Positions 24,325-33,114 of a DNA stretch of 64,000 nucleotides are shown piece by piece (position 1 is the stretch's first letter; each line of letters begins with the position of its first letter). A program made the translations under genes and the position numbers. Source of the DNA: Tissierella sp. MB52-C2 (GTDB lineage: Bacteria > Bacillota > Clostridia > Tissierellales > Tissierellaceae); the NCBI RefSeq assembly GCF_030931715.1, contig NZ_CP133261.1, forward strand, positions 62,001-126,000, given 5' to 3'. The notes below the pieces were generated by a model. That model did no database searches. It was not told where the DNA came from and saw only the letters and a list, made by a program, of their open reading frames with translations.

Positions 24325-25078
24325 AGGATACCTCATGGAACCACAGAATTTTTCTGTAAATGATGGAGATGGAATTAGGACGGTGATTTTCTTTGCAGGT
24401 TGTCTCCTTAGATGTAAATGGTGTGCTAATCCAGAAAGTCAAATAAATCTAGAGAAAGTTACAAAAGAAGATAATCTAATTTATCATTATAGTAGTGAGG
24501 AAATATTAAATATTATAGAAAAACAGAGGATTTTCTATAGATTTTCAGATGGGGGAGTTACCTTTTCTGGGGGAGAAGCAACTTTACAGCAAGATATATT
24601 GAGACAACTAGTATATAAACTTTATGATAAGGGCATAGATTTGGCAATTGAAACTTCTGGATATCTTAATTTTTATGAGGTAAAGGATATATTTGAGAAA
24701 TTAAATTTAATATTTATAGATATTAAACATATGGATAATGAAAAACACAAGTATTTTACGGGAGTGAGTAACGAAGAAATACTTAAAAATATAAAGCTAT
24801 TAAATACATTAAATATCCCCATAGTAGTACGTATACCTGTAATAGATGGAGTAAACTCCGACCAAAAAAATATAAAAGAGACTGCTAAATTTGTTAAAGA
24901 AAATATCAAGAAACCTAAGATAGAACTTCTACCATATCATTCCTTGGGAGATATGAAATACGAAACTCTTGGAAGAGAAAAACCATCAAGAGATTTTAAG
25001 ACCCCATCAGAGGTATCTTTGATGGAACTGGAAAAGATAATAGAAAATGAAGAAGTTCAAGTAGTTAGTTATAGGTAG
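24311..25078 (+). CDS. Glycyl radical enzyme activase (radical SAM)
   Basis: 255 residues. The radical SAM cluster motif CxxxCxxC is in FFAGCLLRCKWCANPES. GGVTFSGGEATLQ is the SAM-binding GGE motif of activases, and DGDGIRTVIFFAGC matches the family start. The ferredoxin-like insert with extra cysteines that most non-PFL activases carry is missing: after ANPESQ the chain passes straight to SSEEILNII. It therefore resembles PFL-activase in build. It installs the radical on Gly764 of the upstream enzyme by reductive cleavage of S-adenosylmethionine. The 14-base overlap implies coupled translation. Confidence 0.92.
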   Translation: MKSIKGYLMEPQNFSVNDGDGIRTVIFFAGCLLRCKWCANPESQINLEKVTKEDNLIYHYSSEEILNIIEKQRIFYRFSDGGVTFSGGEATLQQDILRQLVYKLYDKGIDLAIETSGYLNFYEVKDIFEKLNLIFIDIKHMDNEKHKYFTGVSNEEILKNIKLLNTLNIPIVVRIPVIDGVNSDQKNIKETAKFVKENIKKPKIELLPYHSLGDMKYETLGREKPSRDFKTPSEVSLMELEKIIENEEVQVVSYR

Positions 25079-25105
25079 AAAATAAGGTAATACCATAATA
25101 AGATA

Positions 25106-25157
25106 TTTATAATACTAAAACTCGACACCTATAAGTGTCGAGTTTTAGTATTATAAA
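25106..25157. terminator. Bidirectional terminator, 23-bp perfect stem
   Basis: Arms 25106-25128 and 25135-25157 with a 6-base loop between convergent genes. The stem includes the stop codon of the AraC-phosphotransferase gene. Confidence 0.9.
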
Positions 25158-26470
25158 TCATGAAAGCACTTATCCTTACTTTCCCATATCCAGATAAGCA
25201 TCTTCCTGTTTTGCATTGCAAGATTCTTAAGTTCCTCTTTTCCATTTAACCAGGCAATAAAAATCATTTGAATGGAATAGATTACATAAGGAATTGCAAG
25301 CTTTTCGGCTTCTGTCAATTTACAGATATTATCATATCCGGTAATTATTCCCTTCAGTATTTCATCCCATTTTTCAAACCTATCAGCAATTGTAGTAGCT
25401 TCAGCTAAGATTCCTGTTGCACAGTAACAAGGATCAAAGATTCTTACATTTCTCTCGCTGATTTCAAAATCAATAAAGCCACTTACTTCACCATTATGAA
25501 ATATAATATTTGATGGATTGGGATCACGATGAATTATATGTCTTGGTAATTCATTATAAAGCTTACTAAAGTTTTTAGTAAAGTCCTCATAAAATTCATC
25601 AGGTAATGGACATTCCCATTGTTCCATAGTTATCTTTGTTTGGGGTAATGCCCAGCCTAATACAGTTTTTAGGAGATTACTGTCATGGACTTCTAAATTT
25701 TTATCTTGTTTTTGAAGAATTTTGTGTAGATTACCAATGGCCTCACCATATTTTTTTCCGGTTCCAATTCTATTGCCTGCATAGCGTTCTTCAAGTGTCA
25801 GAAATTTACCTTTGATAGCATTGGTAAGACAGAAGTATCTATCATTCTCAATAACAAAATCCTCATCTTTAATGGTTCTAATAGGAGTTGCTGCAAGGAC
25901 TCCAGATTTTTCTAGTTCCTTTGAAATGGCCATATGTGTTTTTAAACCTGAGATATTTTTTCCTGTTTTTAAGATATATTTTCCATTAATTAACCATGTA
26001 TTATCAGATTTAACTGTACCTACAACAAAGGTATCTTCTATTTCTAGATTTGAATCCAAATTCCAATTTGACAATATCTGTTTTATTTCTCTCTGTGTTA
26101 GCATAATTTTTGCCTCCCTAATTAAATTTACTGCTATTGGCCTTTTAGCAGTGTTTAGTTTCAAAAACTTTGAAGGAGAGCAGCCAAATTCACGCTTGAA
26201 TGCTTTGAAAAATCCTGCATAGGTATCAAAGCCATATAGGAGAGCTATATCTACTATTTTTCCGCCATTTTGAATCTCATGGATTCCATGGTAGAGTCTA
26301 CGCTTAGTAATGAAGGCAGATACAGGCATCCCTACATAGCTGGAAAAAATACGACAGAAATGGTATATTGAAAATCCTGAAATCTCTGCAAGCTCTGATA
26401 ATGAAAGTTCAGATTTTAAATTTTCTTCAATATAGTCAATTGATTTTTGAAGCAATTGAGTAGTGGTCAT
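25151..26470 (-). CDS. AraC HTH fused to an aminoglycoside-phosphotransferase-like kinase domain
   Basis: About 439 residues. Residues 1-110 hold an AraC double HTH: LSELAEISGFSIYHFCRIFSSYVGMPVSAFITKRRL, then a VDIALLYGFDTYAGFFKAFKREFGCSPSKF segment. The remaining 300 residues form an APH/choline-kinase fold with the catalytic HRDPNPSNIIFHNGEVSGFIDFE loop (Asp as base, Asn for metal, Asp of the DFE/DFG position). Proteins of this kinase fold phosphorylate small alcohols or drugs. The fusion suggests a regulator that senses or modifies its own ligand. ATG 26470 is chosen from GGGAGGAG upstream; earlier in-frame starts precede that site. It is convergent with the glycyl radical operon. Confidence 0.85.
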   Translation of the reverse strand: MTTTQLLQKSIDYIEENLKSELSLSELAEISGFSIYHFCRIFSSYVGMPVSAFITKRRLYHGIHEIQNGGKIVDIALLYGFDTYAGFFKAFKREFGCSPSKFLKLNTAKRPIAVNLIREAKIMLTQREIKQILSNWNLDSNLEIEDTFVVGTVKSDNTWLINGKYILKTGKNISGLKTHMAISKELEKSGVLAATPIRTIKDEDFVIENDRYFCLTNAIKGKFLTLEERYAGNRIGTGKKYGEAIGNLHKILQKQDKNLEVHDSNLLKTVLGWALPQTKITMEQWECPLPDEFYEDFTKNFSKLYNELPRHIIHRDPNPSNIIFHNGEVSGFIDFEISERNVRIFDPCYCATGILAEATTIADRFEKWDEILKGIITGYDNICKLTEAEKLAIPYVIYSIQMIFIAWLNGKEELKNLAMQNRKMLIWIWESKDKCFHDL

Positions 26471-26487
26471 GGTTATTCTCCTCCCTG

Positions 26488-26504
26488 CCCTAGGGTAGTA
26501 TAAG
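26488..26504 (-). promoter_or_regulatory. Promoter -10 region with CCCTAGGG element
   Basis: On the minus strand CTTATACTACCCTAGGG contains TATACT as a -10, with TTGCTC 17 bases upstream as a weak -35. The 16 bases TTATACTACCCTAGGG recur exactly at 37655-37670 in front of the ykoE-like gene. Confidence 0.45.
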
Positions 26505-26547
26505 TTTAACATAGGGATAGAGCAAAAATATTTCCTGTGTTGCCATA

Positions 26548-27915
26548 TTAACTTCCTGCTTTCAATTGTTTTCTTATTTTATAGCCTTTAACCTCTGAAG
26601 CTTTTTCTTCTATACTAGATGATCCATGTTTCTTAGTAGTGTTGTTCAATTGCTGATTTTCTTTAGCAACGGATAACATTAATTTAATTCTATTTTCTTG
26701 ATTAACCTTAGTAGCCCCTGGGTCATAGTCGATAGGAACTATATTTGCATTAGGATAGATATCTCTAATTTTACGTATCATTCCTTTTCCTACTATATGA
26801 TTAGGTAAGCATCCGAAAGGTTGAGTACATACAATATTTTCATATCCCATTTTAACCAAATCAACCATTTCAGCTGTTAATACCCAGCCTTCTCCCATTT
26901 TACAACCTTCATTTATTATATCAGCACCTAAAGATTTTAAATGTTCAAATGAAGAGGGAGGAGTAAAATTACTATGTTTTTTGACTGCTTGGATAATCAT
27001 ATTTTCGTACATTTTAAGGTACTTCATTATTAATGATGCACTTGTTCTTTTAATCTTACTTCCACCATAGATATCAACATCTACCATAGAATTATCTACA
27101 GTATACATTGCAAACCCCATAATACCAGGAACCATGATCTCACAATCTTCACTCATGAGAAAATCTTCTAGATGGTTATTGCCTAACTTTGAGTATTTTA
27201 CGTAAATTTCCCCAACAATCCCTACTTTTATTTTTTTCTCGTTGAAAACTGGAATATTTCCAAAGGATTTCACTATTCTCTCTAAGTTTCTATTTATTTC
27301 ATTTATTTTATATCCTTTGTCATGTTCAAACTGTTTTCCCAAATGATTAATCCAAAACTCTACCAAATCCTCGCTGCTGCCTTTAGAGATTTCATAGGGT
27401 TTAACCTGGTTTTTTAAAAGCATCAACATATCACCATAGGTTAAAGCTACTAATAATTTGTTAATCAAAGGTAAAGTAAGTTTAAATCCACTATTATTTT
27501 CAATCCCCTTAACATTGAATGAGATAACGCGGATATTATTATATCCAGCCTTATTCAAAGCTTTTCTAAGTAAATGTATATAATTGGAAGCCCTGCACCC
27601 TCCGCCTGTTTGGCTAATAATGAGGGCTACCTTATCTAAATCATATTTACCACTATTTAGGGCATCTATCATTTGACCAATAACAAGTAATGCAGGGTAG
27701 CAGATGTCATTATGAACATATTTTAATCCTTCGTTTACTACAGAAGGGCCTTCATTTTTAAGTATTTCTACTTTGTATCCATACTGTTCAAATACATTTT
27801 TAAAAAGGGAAAAATGGATTGAAGACATATCTGGAATTAAAATAGTATAATCTTTTTTCATCTCTTTAGTAAATACGACATTTGAATCCTTTATGTTAGT
27901 ATGATCTGTTGTCAT
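26548..27915 (-). CDS. 2-hydroxyacyl-CoA dehydratase-type (double-cubane) protein, C-terminal half of split system
   Basis: 455 residues resembling the C-terminal third of the roughly 1400-residue activase/dehydratase-related proteins of clostridia. Conserved cysteines occur in HNDICYPALLVIGQ, QTGGGCRASNYIHLLRKAL, INEGCKMGEGW and IVCTQPFGCLPNHIVGKGM, as expected for a HgdB-like Fe-S (double-cubane) fold. The partner encoded 16 bases upstream supplies ATP-driven electrons. The first 25 residues are poorly conserved linker. Such proteins reduce hard-to-reduce substrates, and physiological substrates are mostly unknown. Start behind GAAAGGAG. Confidence 0.85.
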   Translation of the reverse strand: MTTDHTNIKDSNVVFTKEMKKDYTILIPDMSSIHFSLFKNVFEQYGYKVEILKNEGPSVVNEGLKYVHNDICYPALLVIGQMIDALNSGKYDLDKVALIISQTGGGCRASNYIHLLRKALNKAGYNNIRVISFNVKGIENNSGFKLTLPLINKLLVALTYGDMLMLLKNQVKPYEISKGSSEDLVEFWINHLGKQFEHDKGYKINEINRNLERIVKSFGNIPVFNEKKIKVGIVGEIYVKYSKLGNNHLEDFLMSEDCEIMVPGIMGFAMYTVDNSMVDVDIYGGSKIKRTSASLIMKYLKMYENMIIQAVKKHSNFTPPSSFEHLKSLGADIINEGCKMGEGWVLTAEMVDLVKMGYENIVCTQPFGCLPNHIVGKGMIRKIRDIYPNANIVPIDYDPGATKVNQENRIKLMLSVAKENQQLNNTTKKHGSSSIEEKASEVKGYKIRKQLKAGS

Positions 27916-27931
27916 ATTACCATGACTCCTT

Positions 27932-30829
27932 TCATTGGTTGAGAGCTTCCATCAGACTGCGAAGTCTAATTTTTACAGCTCCAAGATTTGTTATTTCGTC
28001 TATCTTTATTTGAGTATAAATCTTTCCTTCATTTTCTAATATCTCACTAACTTCATCTGTAGAGACGGCATCTAAACCGCATCCAAAAGAAACTAACTGT
28101 ACTAAATTCATATTATCTTTATCTCCAATATATTTAGCTGCAGCATATAGTCTAGCATGATAGGTCCATTGATTTAGAACTGAAGTTGGAAATTTGGGTG
28201 TATTTCCGCTAATAACATCCTCTGATATAACTACAGCACCTAATTGACATATCAATTTATCTATTCCATTGTTTATTTCAGGATCTACATGGTAAGGACG
28301 ACCTGCCAGAACTATAATAGGTAGATTATTTTTATTTGCATAATCTATATAATGTTTACCCATGGTTCGAATCTTTTCTAAATAAGAATAGTATTCTTCA
28401 TAGGCTTTGTTAGAAGCCAGCTTCACCTCTTCTAAAGTAATATCCTTAAAACTTTTGCCTAAAATTCCATGGATTTTCTTTATAAAATCTTTAGGTCTGT
28501 GAAGACCAATATAATCATAGATAAAGTCAATATTTTTAATCTGTGGAATATTTGCGGCGATCACTTCAGGATAGTATGCAACTACAGGGCAGTTATAATG
28601 GTTATCTCCTAATCCTTCATCTAAATTATAACTCATGCATGGATAGAAAATATTGTTAATCCCATCATCTATTAGAGATTCAATATGTCCATGAACAAGT
28701 TTTGCTGGATAACAAATGGTATCAGAAGGAATAGTATGTTGACCTTTTATGTATAAATCCCTATTGGATTTAGGAGAAATAAATACTTCAAATTCTAATT
28801 CTGTAAAGAATTTATGCCAAAAAGGTAATAATTCATACATATTTAATACCATGGGTATTCCTATTTTGCCTCGTTTTCCTTTAATCGGCTGATAGTTATT
28901 TAAGAGCTTTAATTTATAGTCATATATACTTAATTGTTTTTTTCCTTCTTTCTTAGCTAAAGGTTTCTCACATCGATTGCCGCTAATGAACTTTCTGTCA
29001 TCATCAAATGTATTAATAGTCAATCTGCAATTATTGCTACAAAGTCCACAGATAGTACCTTGTACTTTATGGGAGAAGGATTTCAGTTTATCTTTTGTTA
29101 GAATAGTGGAGGTATCTTTAGTATTGGATTTTGCATAAAGGGCTGCACCATAGGCTCCCATTAAACCTGCAATATTTGGTCGAATAACTTCCTGTCCTAA
29201 TTCCATTTCAAAAGCACGAAGTACAGCATTGTTCAAGAATGTACCACCTTGAACCACAATATTTTTACCCAAGCCCTCTTTAGATGTAACTCGAATAACT
29301 TTATACAATGCATTCTTAACTACTGAAGCCGATAAACCTGCTGATATATCTTCAATGGTAGCTCCATCTTTTTGAGCTTGCTTGACAGAAGAATTCATAA
29401 AAACTGTGCAACGTGATCCTAGGTCTACAGGGTTTGAAGCAAAGTTTCCTAGGTTTGCAAAATCTTCAATGCTATAATTCAAGGCTCCGGCAAAGGTTTG
29501 CAAAAATGAACCACAGCCAGAGGAACAAGCTTCATTCAAAAATATATTATCAATAACACCACTTTTTATCTTAAAGCATTTAATATCTTGTCCACCTATA
29601 TCTATTATAAAGTCCACATTAGGCCTAAATTTCTTAGCGCCAGTAAAATGTGCAATAGTTTCTACAATACCATAGTCTATTTGAAAGGCATTTTTTAGTA
29701 TTTCTTCACCATATCCAGTTACCGTACTAGACTTTATGATGATATTTGGAAATTTGTTATAAAAATCCTGTAGAAAGTCCTTTACAATAGACACGGGGTT
29801 TCCTTTGTTGAGAAGATAAACTGAATTTAGGATATTTTCATCATCATCGATAAATACCATCTTTATTGTAGTAGAACCTGCATCGATACCAAGATATGCA
29901 TTTCCATTGTATTCATTAGGATTTGAATATATTACCTTTTCCTCATTGTGTCTAGAAATAAAATTATTATATTTTTCTACACTATGAAATAATGGAGAAG
30001 TGTGAGCGAAATCGGCATCATCATTTTGATTTTCAATCATAGCTATAGTAGATTCTAGATTTACCTTTTGGGATTCAGACATAAAGGCAGCACCTAGGGC
30101 AACAAAATATAAGGAGTATTCTGGACAAATACCTTTTGCATCAAGAGTTTTATCAAAACTTTTTCTAAGCTCTGATAAAAAGGTAAGTGGCCCTCCGAGA
30201 TATACAACATTACCTAATATTTCTCTACCTTGTGCTAATCCTGCTATGGTCTGATTTACAACAGCGTAAAAGATACTGGCAGCAACATCATTTTTCTTAG
30301 CTCCTTGATTTAAGAGGGGTTGAACATCTGATTTCGCAAATACACCACATCTTGAGGCAATTGTATACAATTTATCATAAGATTTAGCTAAATCATTCAT
30401 TTGGCTAGGAGTAATGTTAAGTAAAGTAGCCATTTGGTCAATAAATGCCCCTGTACCACCGGCACAGGAGCCATTCATACGAACTTCTAATCCATTGGTT
30501 AAGAATAGTATTTTTGCATCTTCTCCTCCTAATTCAATAACAACATCTGCTTTGGGTATCAATTTTCCCACCGCTATACGTGTTGCATATACTTCTTGAA
30601 CAAAGGGAATTTTACATCTATCAGCAAACCCCATACCAGCAGAACCAGAGATAGAGAGATTAACATATTCATCACATTGACATTCTTCCATAATTCTTTC
30701 AAGCAATTCTTTAGTCTTTTTAGTAATCTGAGAATAATGACGCTCATAGGAACTAAAAACTATATTGTCATATTCATCCAGTACAATACATTTTAATGTT
30801 GTAGAACCTACATCAATACCAATTCTCAT
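27932..30829 (-). CDS. Acyl-CoA dehydratase activase-related protein, tandem BadF/BadG ATPase plus DUF2229
   Basis: 965 residues. Two ASKHA ATPase domains in tandem: residues 1-270 (MRIGIDVGSTTLKCIVLDE, GGEDAKILFL, GSCAGGTGAFIDQMA) and about 315-580 (YLGIDAGSTTIKMVFIDDD, DIGGQDIKCFK, ACSSGCGSFLQTFA). The two cysteine-bearing loops bridge a 4Fe-4S cluster in known activases. The C-terminal third is DUF2229-like with a GLCSNNCRLTI cluster motif, PSDTICYPAKLVHGH and FGCGLDAVSTDEV. It couples ATP hydrolysis to low-potential electron transfer to the next protein. In most clostridia both parts form one polypeptide; here they are separate genes with a 16-base gap. Confidence 0.88.
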   Translation of the reverse strand: MRIGIDVGSTTLKCIVLDEYDNIVFSSYERHYSQITKKTKELLERIMEECQCDEYVNLSISGSAGMGFADRCKIPFVQEVYATRIAVGKLIPKADVVIELGGEDAKILFLTNGLEVRMNGSCAGGTGAFIDQMATLLNITPSQMNDLAKSYDKLYTIASRCGVFAKSDVQPLLNQGAKKNDVAASIFYAVVNQTIAGLAQGREILGNVVYLGGPLTFLSELRKSFDKTLDAKGICPEYSLYFVALGAAFMSESQKVNLESTIAMIENQNDDADFAHTSPLFHSVEKYNNFISRHNEEKVIYSNPNEYNGNAYLGIDAGSTTIKMVFIDDDENILNSVYLLNKGNPVSIVKDFLQDFYNKFPNIIIKSSTVTGYGEEILKNAFQIDYGIVETIAHFTGAKKFRPNVDFIIDIGGQDIKCFKIKSGVIDNIFLNEACSSGCGSFLQTFAGALNYSIEDFANLGNFASNPVDLGSRCTVFMNSSVKQAQKDGATIEDISAGLSASVVKNALYKVIRVTSKEGLGKNIVVQGGTFLNNAVLRAFEMELGQEVIRPNIAGLMGAYGAALYAKSNTKDTSTILTKDKLKSFSHKVQGTICGLCSNNCRLTINTFDDDRKFISGNRCEKPLAKKEGKKQLSIYDYKLKLLNNYQPIKGKRGKIGIPMVLNMYELLPFWHKFFTELEFEVFISPKSNRDLYIKGQHTIPSDTICYPAKLVHGHIESLIDDGINNIFYPCMSYNLDEGLGDNHYNCPVVAYYPEVIAANIPQIKNIDFIYDYIGLHRPKDFIKKIHGILGKSFKDITLEEVKLASNKAYEEYYSYLEKIRTMGKHYIDYANKNNLPIIVLAGRPYHVDPEINNGIDKLICQLGAVVISEDVISGNTPKFPTSVLNQWTYHARLYAAAKYIGDKDNMNLVQLVSFGCGLDAVSTDEVSEILENEGKIYTQIKIDEITNLGAVKIRLRSLMEALNQ

Positions 30830-31028
30830 TTTTATCGTCCCTTCATTTCTATATAATTAACTTTATTATACTATATCACAGTTTTATTATTATTCAATAT
30901 TCTGATAAAATTTAACAAACACCCCTAAAAGTAAAATTCATCATATTATATTACATTACATCACTATATTTTATTAGATTAGTTAATGATATAATTATAA
31001 TTCAAAAAATCAATAAATTTAAAGTTAA

Positions 31029-31057
31029 TTAGAAAGCTATTAATATTTTGTTATAAT
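31029..31057 (+). promoter_or_regulatory. Promoter of the two-component system
   Basis: TTAGAA (31029-31034), 17-base spacer, TATAAT (31052-31057), 25 bases before the start codon of the response regulator. Confidence 0.6.
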
Positions 31058-31081
31058 ATTAGTAATGAAAGAGGTGTTTAT

Positions 31082-31774
31082 ATGATTAAGATACTTTTAG
31101 TAGAAGATGATGCTACTTTGGCCATGGGAATAGAATATACTTTAAAAAATGAAGGATATATAGCAGATGTGGCAAATACATTTTCTAAAGGAAAAGAACT
31201 AGCAGATAAAATAGACTATGATTTAATAATATTGGATATTGGATTACCAGATGGAAATGGATTTGAACTATGTAAATATATAAGAAAAGATAAAACAACA
31301 CCAATTATATTTCTGACAGCTCAAGATGAAGAAGTGAATATAGTAATGGGATTAGATATAGGTGGAGATGATTATATAACTAAGCCATTTAGGATAAAGG
31401 AGTTGATCTCTAGAATCAAAGCAGTCCTTAGAAGGGTATCTAGTGTTACTCAAAGGGATATTCTAGTATCTGGAGATATTAGGTTGAATTTAATAGAATA
31501 TAAGGCATATATCAAAGGGGAATTAGTTCAATTAACCCCCTCAGAATATAAGCTGTTAAATATTCTAATGAATAATTCCCATCAAGTATTATCTAGGACA
31601 AAGATATTAGAAAATCTGTGGGATGTAGATGGAGAGTTTGTAGATGATAATTCATTATCGGTATATATAAGAAGACTCCGAGAAAAGATAGAGGAAAATT
31701 CATCTGAGCCTCTATATATAAAAACCATAAGAGGTGTGGGATATATATGGGATAGAGATGTAAGGGGAGAATAG
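31082..31774 (+). CDS. OmpR-family response regulator
   Basis: 230 residues: receiver domain with acidic pocket LLVEDDA, phosphorylated aspartate in DLIILDIGLPDGNGF, FLTAQDE and ITKPFR lysine, then a winged-helix domain (about 130-228) with LTPSEYKLLNILMNN and VYIRRLREKIEENSSEPLYIKTIRGVGYIWD. It is directly followed by its sensor kinase with one base between. The linked ABC transporter genes suggest it activates their promoter, which carries a dyad at 33060-33076. Confidence 0.93.
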   Translation: MIKILLVEDDATLAMGIEYTLKNEGYIADVANTFSKGKELADKIDYDLIILDIGLPDGNGFELCKYIRKDKTTPIIFLTAQDEEVNIVMGLDIGGDDYITKPFRIKELISRIKAVLRRVSSVTQRDILVSGDIRLNLIEYKAYIKGELVQLTPSEYKLLNILMNNSHQVLSRTKILENLWDVDGEFVDDNSLSVYIRRLREKIEENSSEPLYIKTIRGVGYIWDRDVRGE

Positions 31775-31775
31775 A

Positions 31776-32999
31776 ATGCTTAGAAATGAAGAGTTCAAAT
31801 CTATAATATCAAAACTTATATTGCTGCAGATAATATTTGCTATAGTAGGTTATCTAGTTGTAAATAATTCTATAGGTAATATAAATAAAAAGATAATAGA
31901 AAGGGATGTGGCTTTAGTTGGAAATATAATAAAGAATCATCCAGAATTAAAGGATGAAATAATTCCCTATATAACTAAGGAAGTTTCTAAAGAAAATATA
32001 GTAATTGGACAGGAAATATTAAAATCATACGGCTATTATGAGGAGCTAAATAAATCCTTCCAACCAATATTGAAAGGTAATAAGCTACAAATATTTATAT
32101 CCTTAATAATTCTCTCTTTTATAATTCCTCTAGGTCTTATGCTTAAGGGAGAATATAAAAAGATATATAAAAAAGTGCAAGATATATATACTGCATCAGA
32201 AAAAGTAGTAGAGGGGGATTTTGGAATTTATTTAGCTGAGGAAGGAGAAGGAGATTTTAATATACTAAACCATCAATTTAATCAAATGGCGGGTAGACTA
32301 GAAAACAGTTTGAGCGTATTGAAAAGGGAAAAAATATTTCTAAGAAATATGATATCAGATATCTCTCATCAGCTTAAGACACCATTATCTTCTTTAATAG
32401 TAATAAATGATCTTCTATTAGAAGATGAAAATATGGATTTAAGTATAAGGCAAAATTTCTTAGAAAAGGAAAAATCTCAATTAGATAGGATGGAATGGCT
32501 TACAATCAATTTATTGAAGGTAGCTAGAATAGAAGCAGGAGCAATCGAGTTTAAGAAGGAAAAGGCCCTATTAAAAGATATACTTAATATAGCTTTATCT
32601 GCATTGAACCATAGATTAGAAAATCAGGTCTTAGAAATAGAAGAAGATGAAAATGCAATTTTCTATGGAGATAAAGATTGGACAGGAGAAGCTTTAATAA
32701 ATATAATAAAGAACGCTATAGAGCATAGTAGGGGAAAGGTTAATATTAGTTTAGAAGAGACACCTCTATTTAGTAGCATTATTGTAAGGGATAACGGTGA
32801 AGGTATAGATGAGAAACACTTACCACATATTTTTGAGAGATTCTATAAAGTAAGCTCTGAAGTTAAGCCAGAGAGTATAGGTATAGGGCTAAATCTAGCA
32901 AAACTAATCGTGGAATCTCAAGATGGAACTATTTCTGTAAAGAGCAAGAAAAATGAAGGAACAGAATTTACAATGACTTTTCTAAAGGGAGTAGTTTAA
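31776..32999 (+). CDS. Sensor histidine kinase
   Basis: 407 residues. One membrane helix near residues 12-32, an extracytoplasmic loop of about 65 residues, a second helix near 105-122 (IFISLIILSFIIPLGLML), a HAMP linker, the phospho-acceptor histidine in MISDISHQLKTPLSSLIV and an ATPase domain with NIIKNAIEHS, VRDNGEGI, FERFYKV and GIGLNLAKLIVE. It phosphorylates the regulator encoded just upstream. The extracellular loop is larger than in BceS-type intramembrane sensors, so it may bind its signal directly. Confidence 0.93.
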   Translation: MLRNEEFKSIISKLILLQIIFAIVGYLVVNNSIGNINKKIIERDVALVGNIIKNHPELKDEIIPYITKEVSKENIVIGQEILKSYGYYEELNKSFQPILKGNKLQIFISLIILSFIIPLGLMLKGEYKKIYKKVQDIYTASEKVVEGDFGIYLAEEGEGDFNILNHQFNQMAGRLENSLSVLKREKIFLRNMISDISHQLKTPLSSLIVINDLLLEDENMDLSIRQNFLEKEKSQLDRMEWLTINLLKVARIEAGAIEFKKEKALLKDILNIALSALNHRLENQVLEIEEDENAIFYGDKDWTGEALINIIKNAIEHSRGKVNISLEETPLFSSIIVRDNGEGIDEKHLPHIFERFYKVSSEVKPESIGIGLNLAKLIVESQDGTISVKSKKNEGTEFTMTFLKGVV

Positions 33000-33059
33000 C
33001 ACGAATAGGAAAGTTCTACTTTTGCTTTCTTACTAAATTGTAATCTTAATATTCACTGA

Positions 33060-33083
33060 AATGTAAGGTTTACATTATATAAT
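33060..33083 (+). promoter_or_regulatory. Dyad and -10 of the ABC transporter promoter
   Basis: AATGTAA-GGT-TTACATT (33060-33076) is a perfect 7-3-7 inverted repeat ending one base before TATAAT (33078-33083). It occupies the -35 region, where no consensus hexamer is present, as expected for an activator site. The adjacent response regulator is the obvious candidate. Confidence 0.6.
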
Positions 33084-33114
33084 ATAGTTAGAAAAATGAA
33101 TAGGAGGAAAATAG

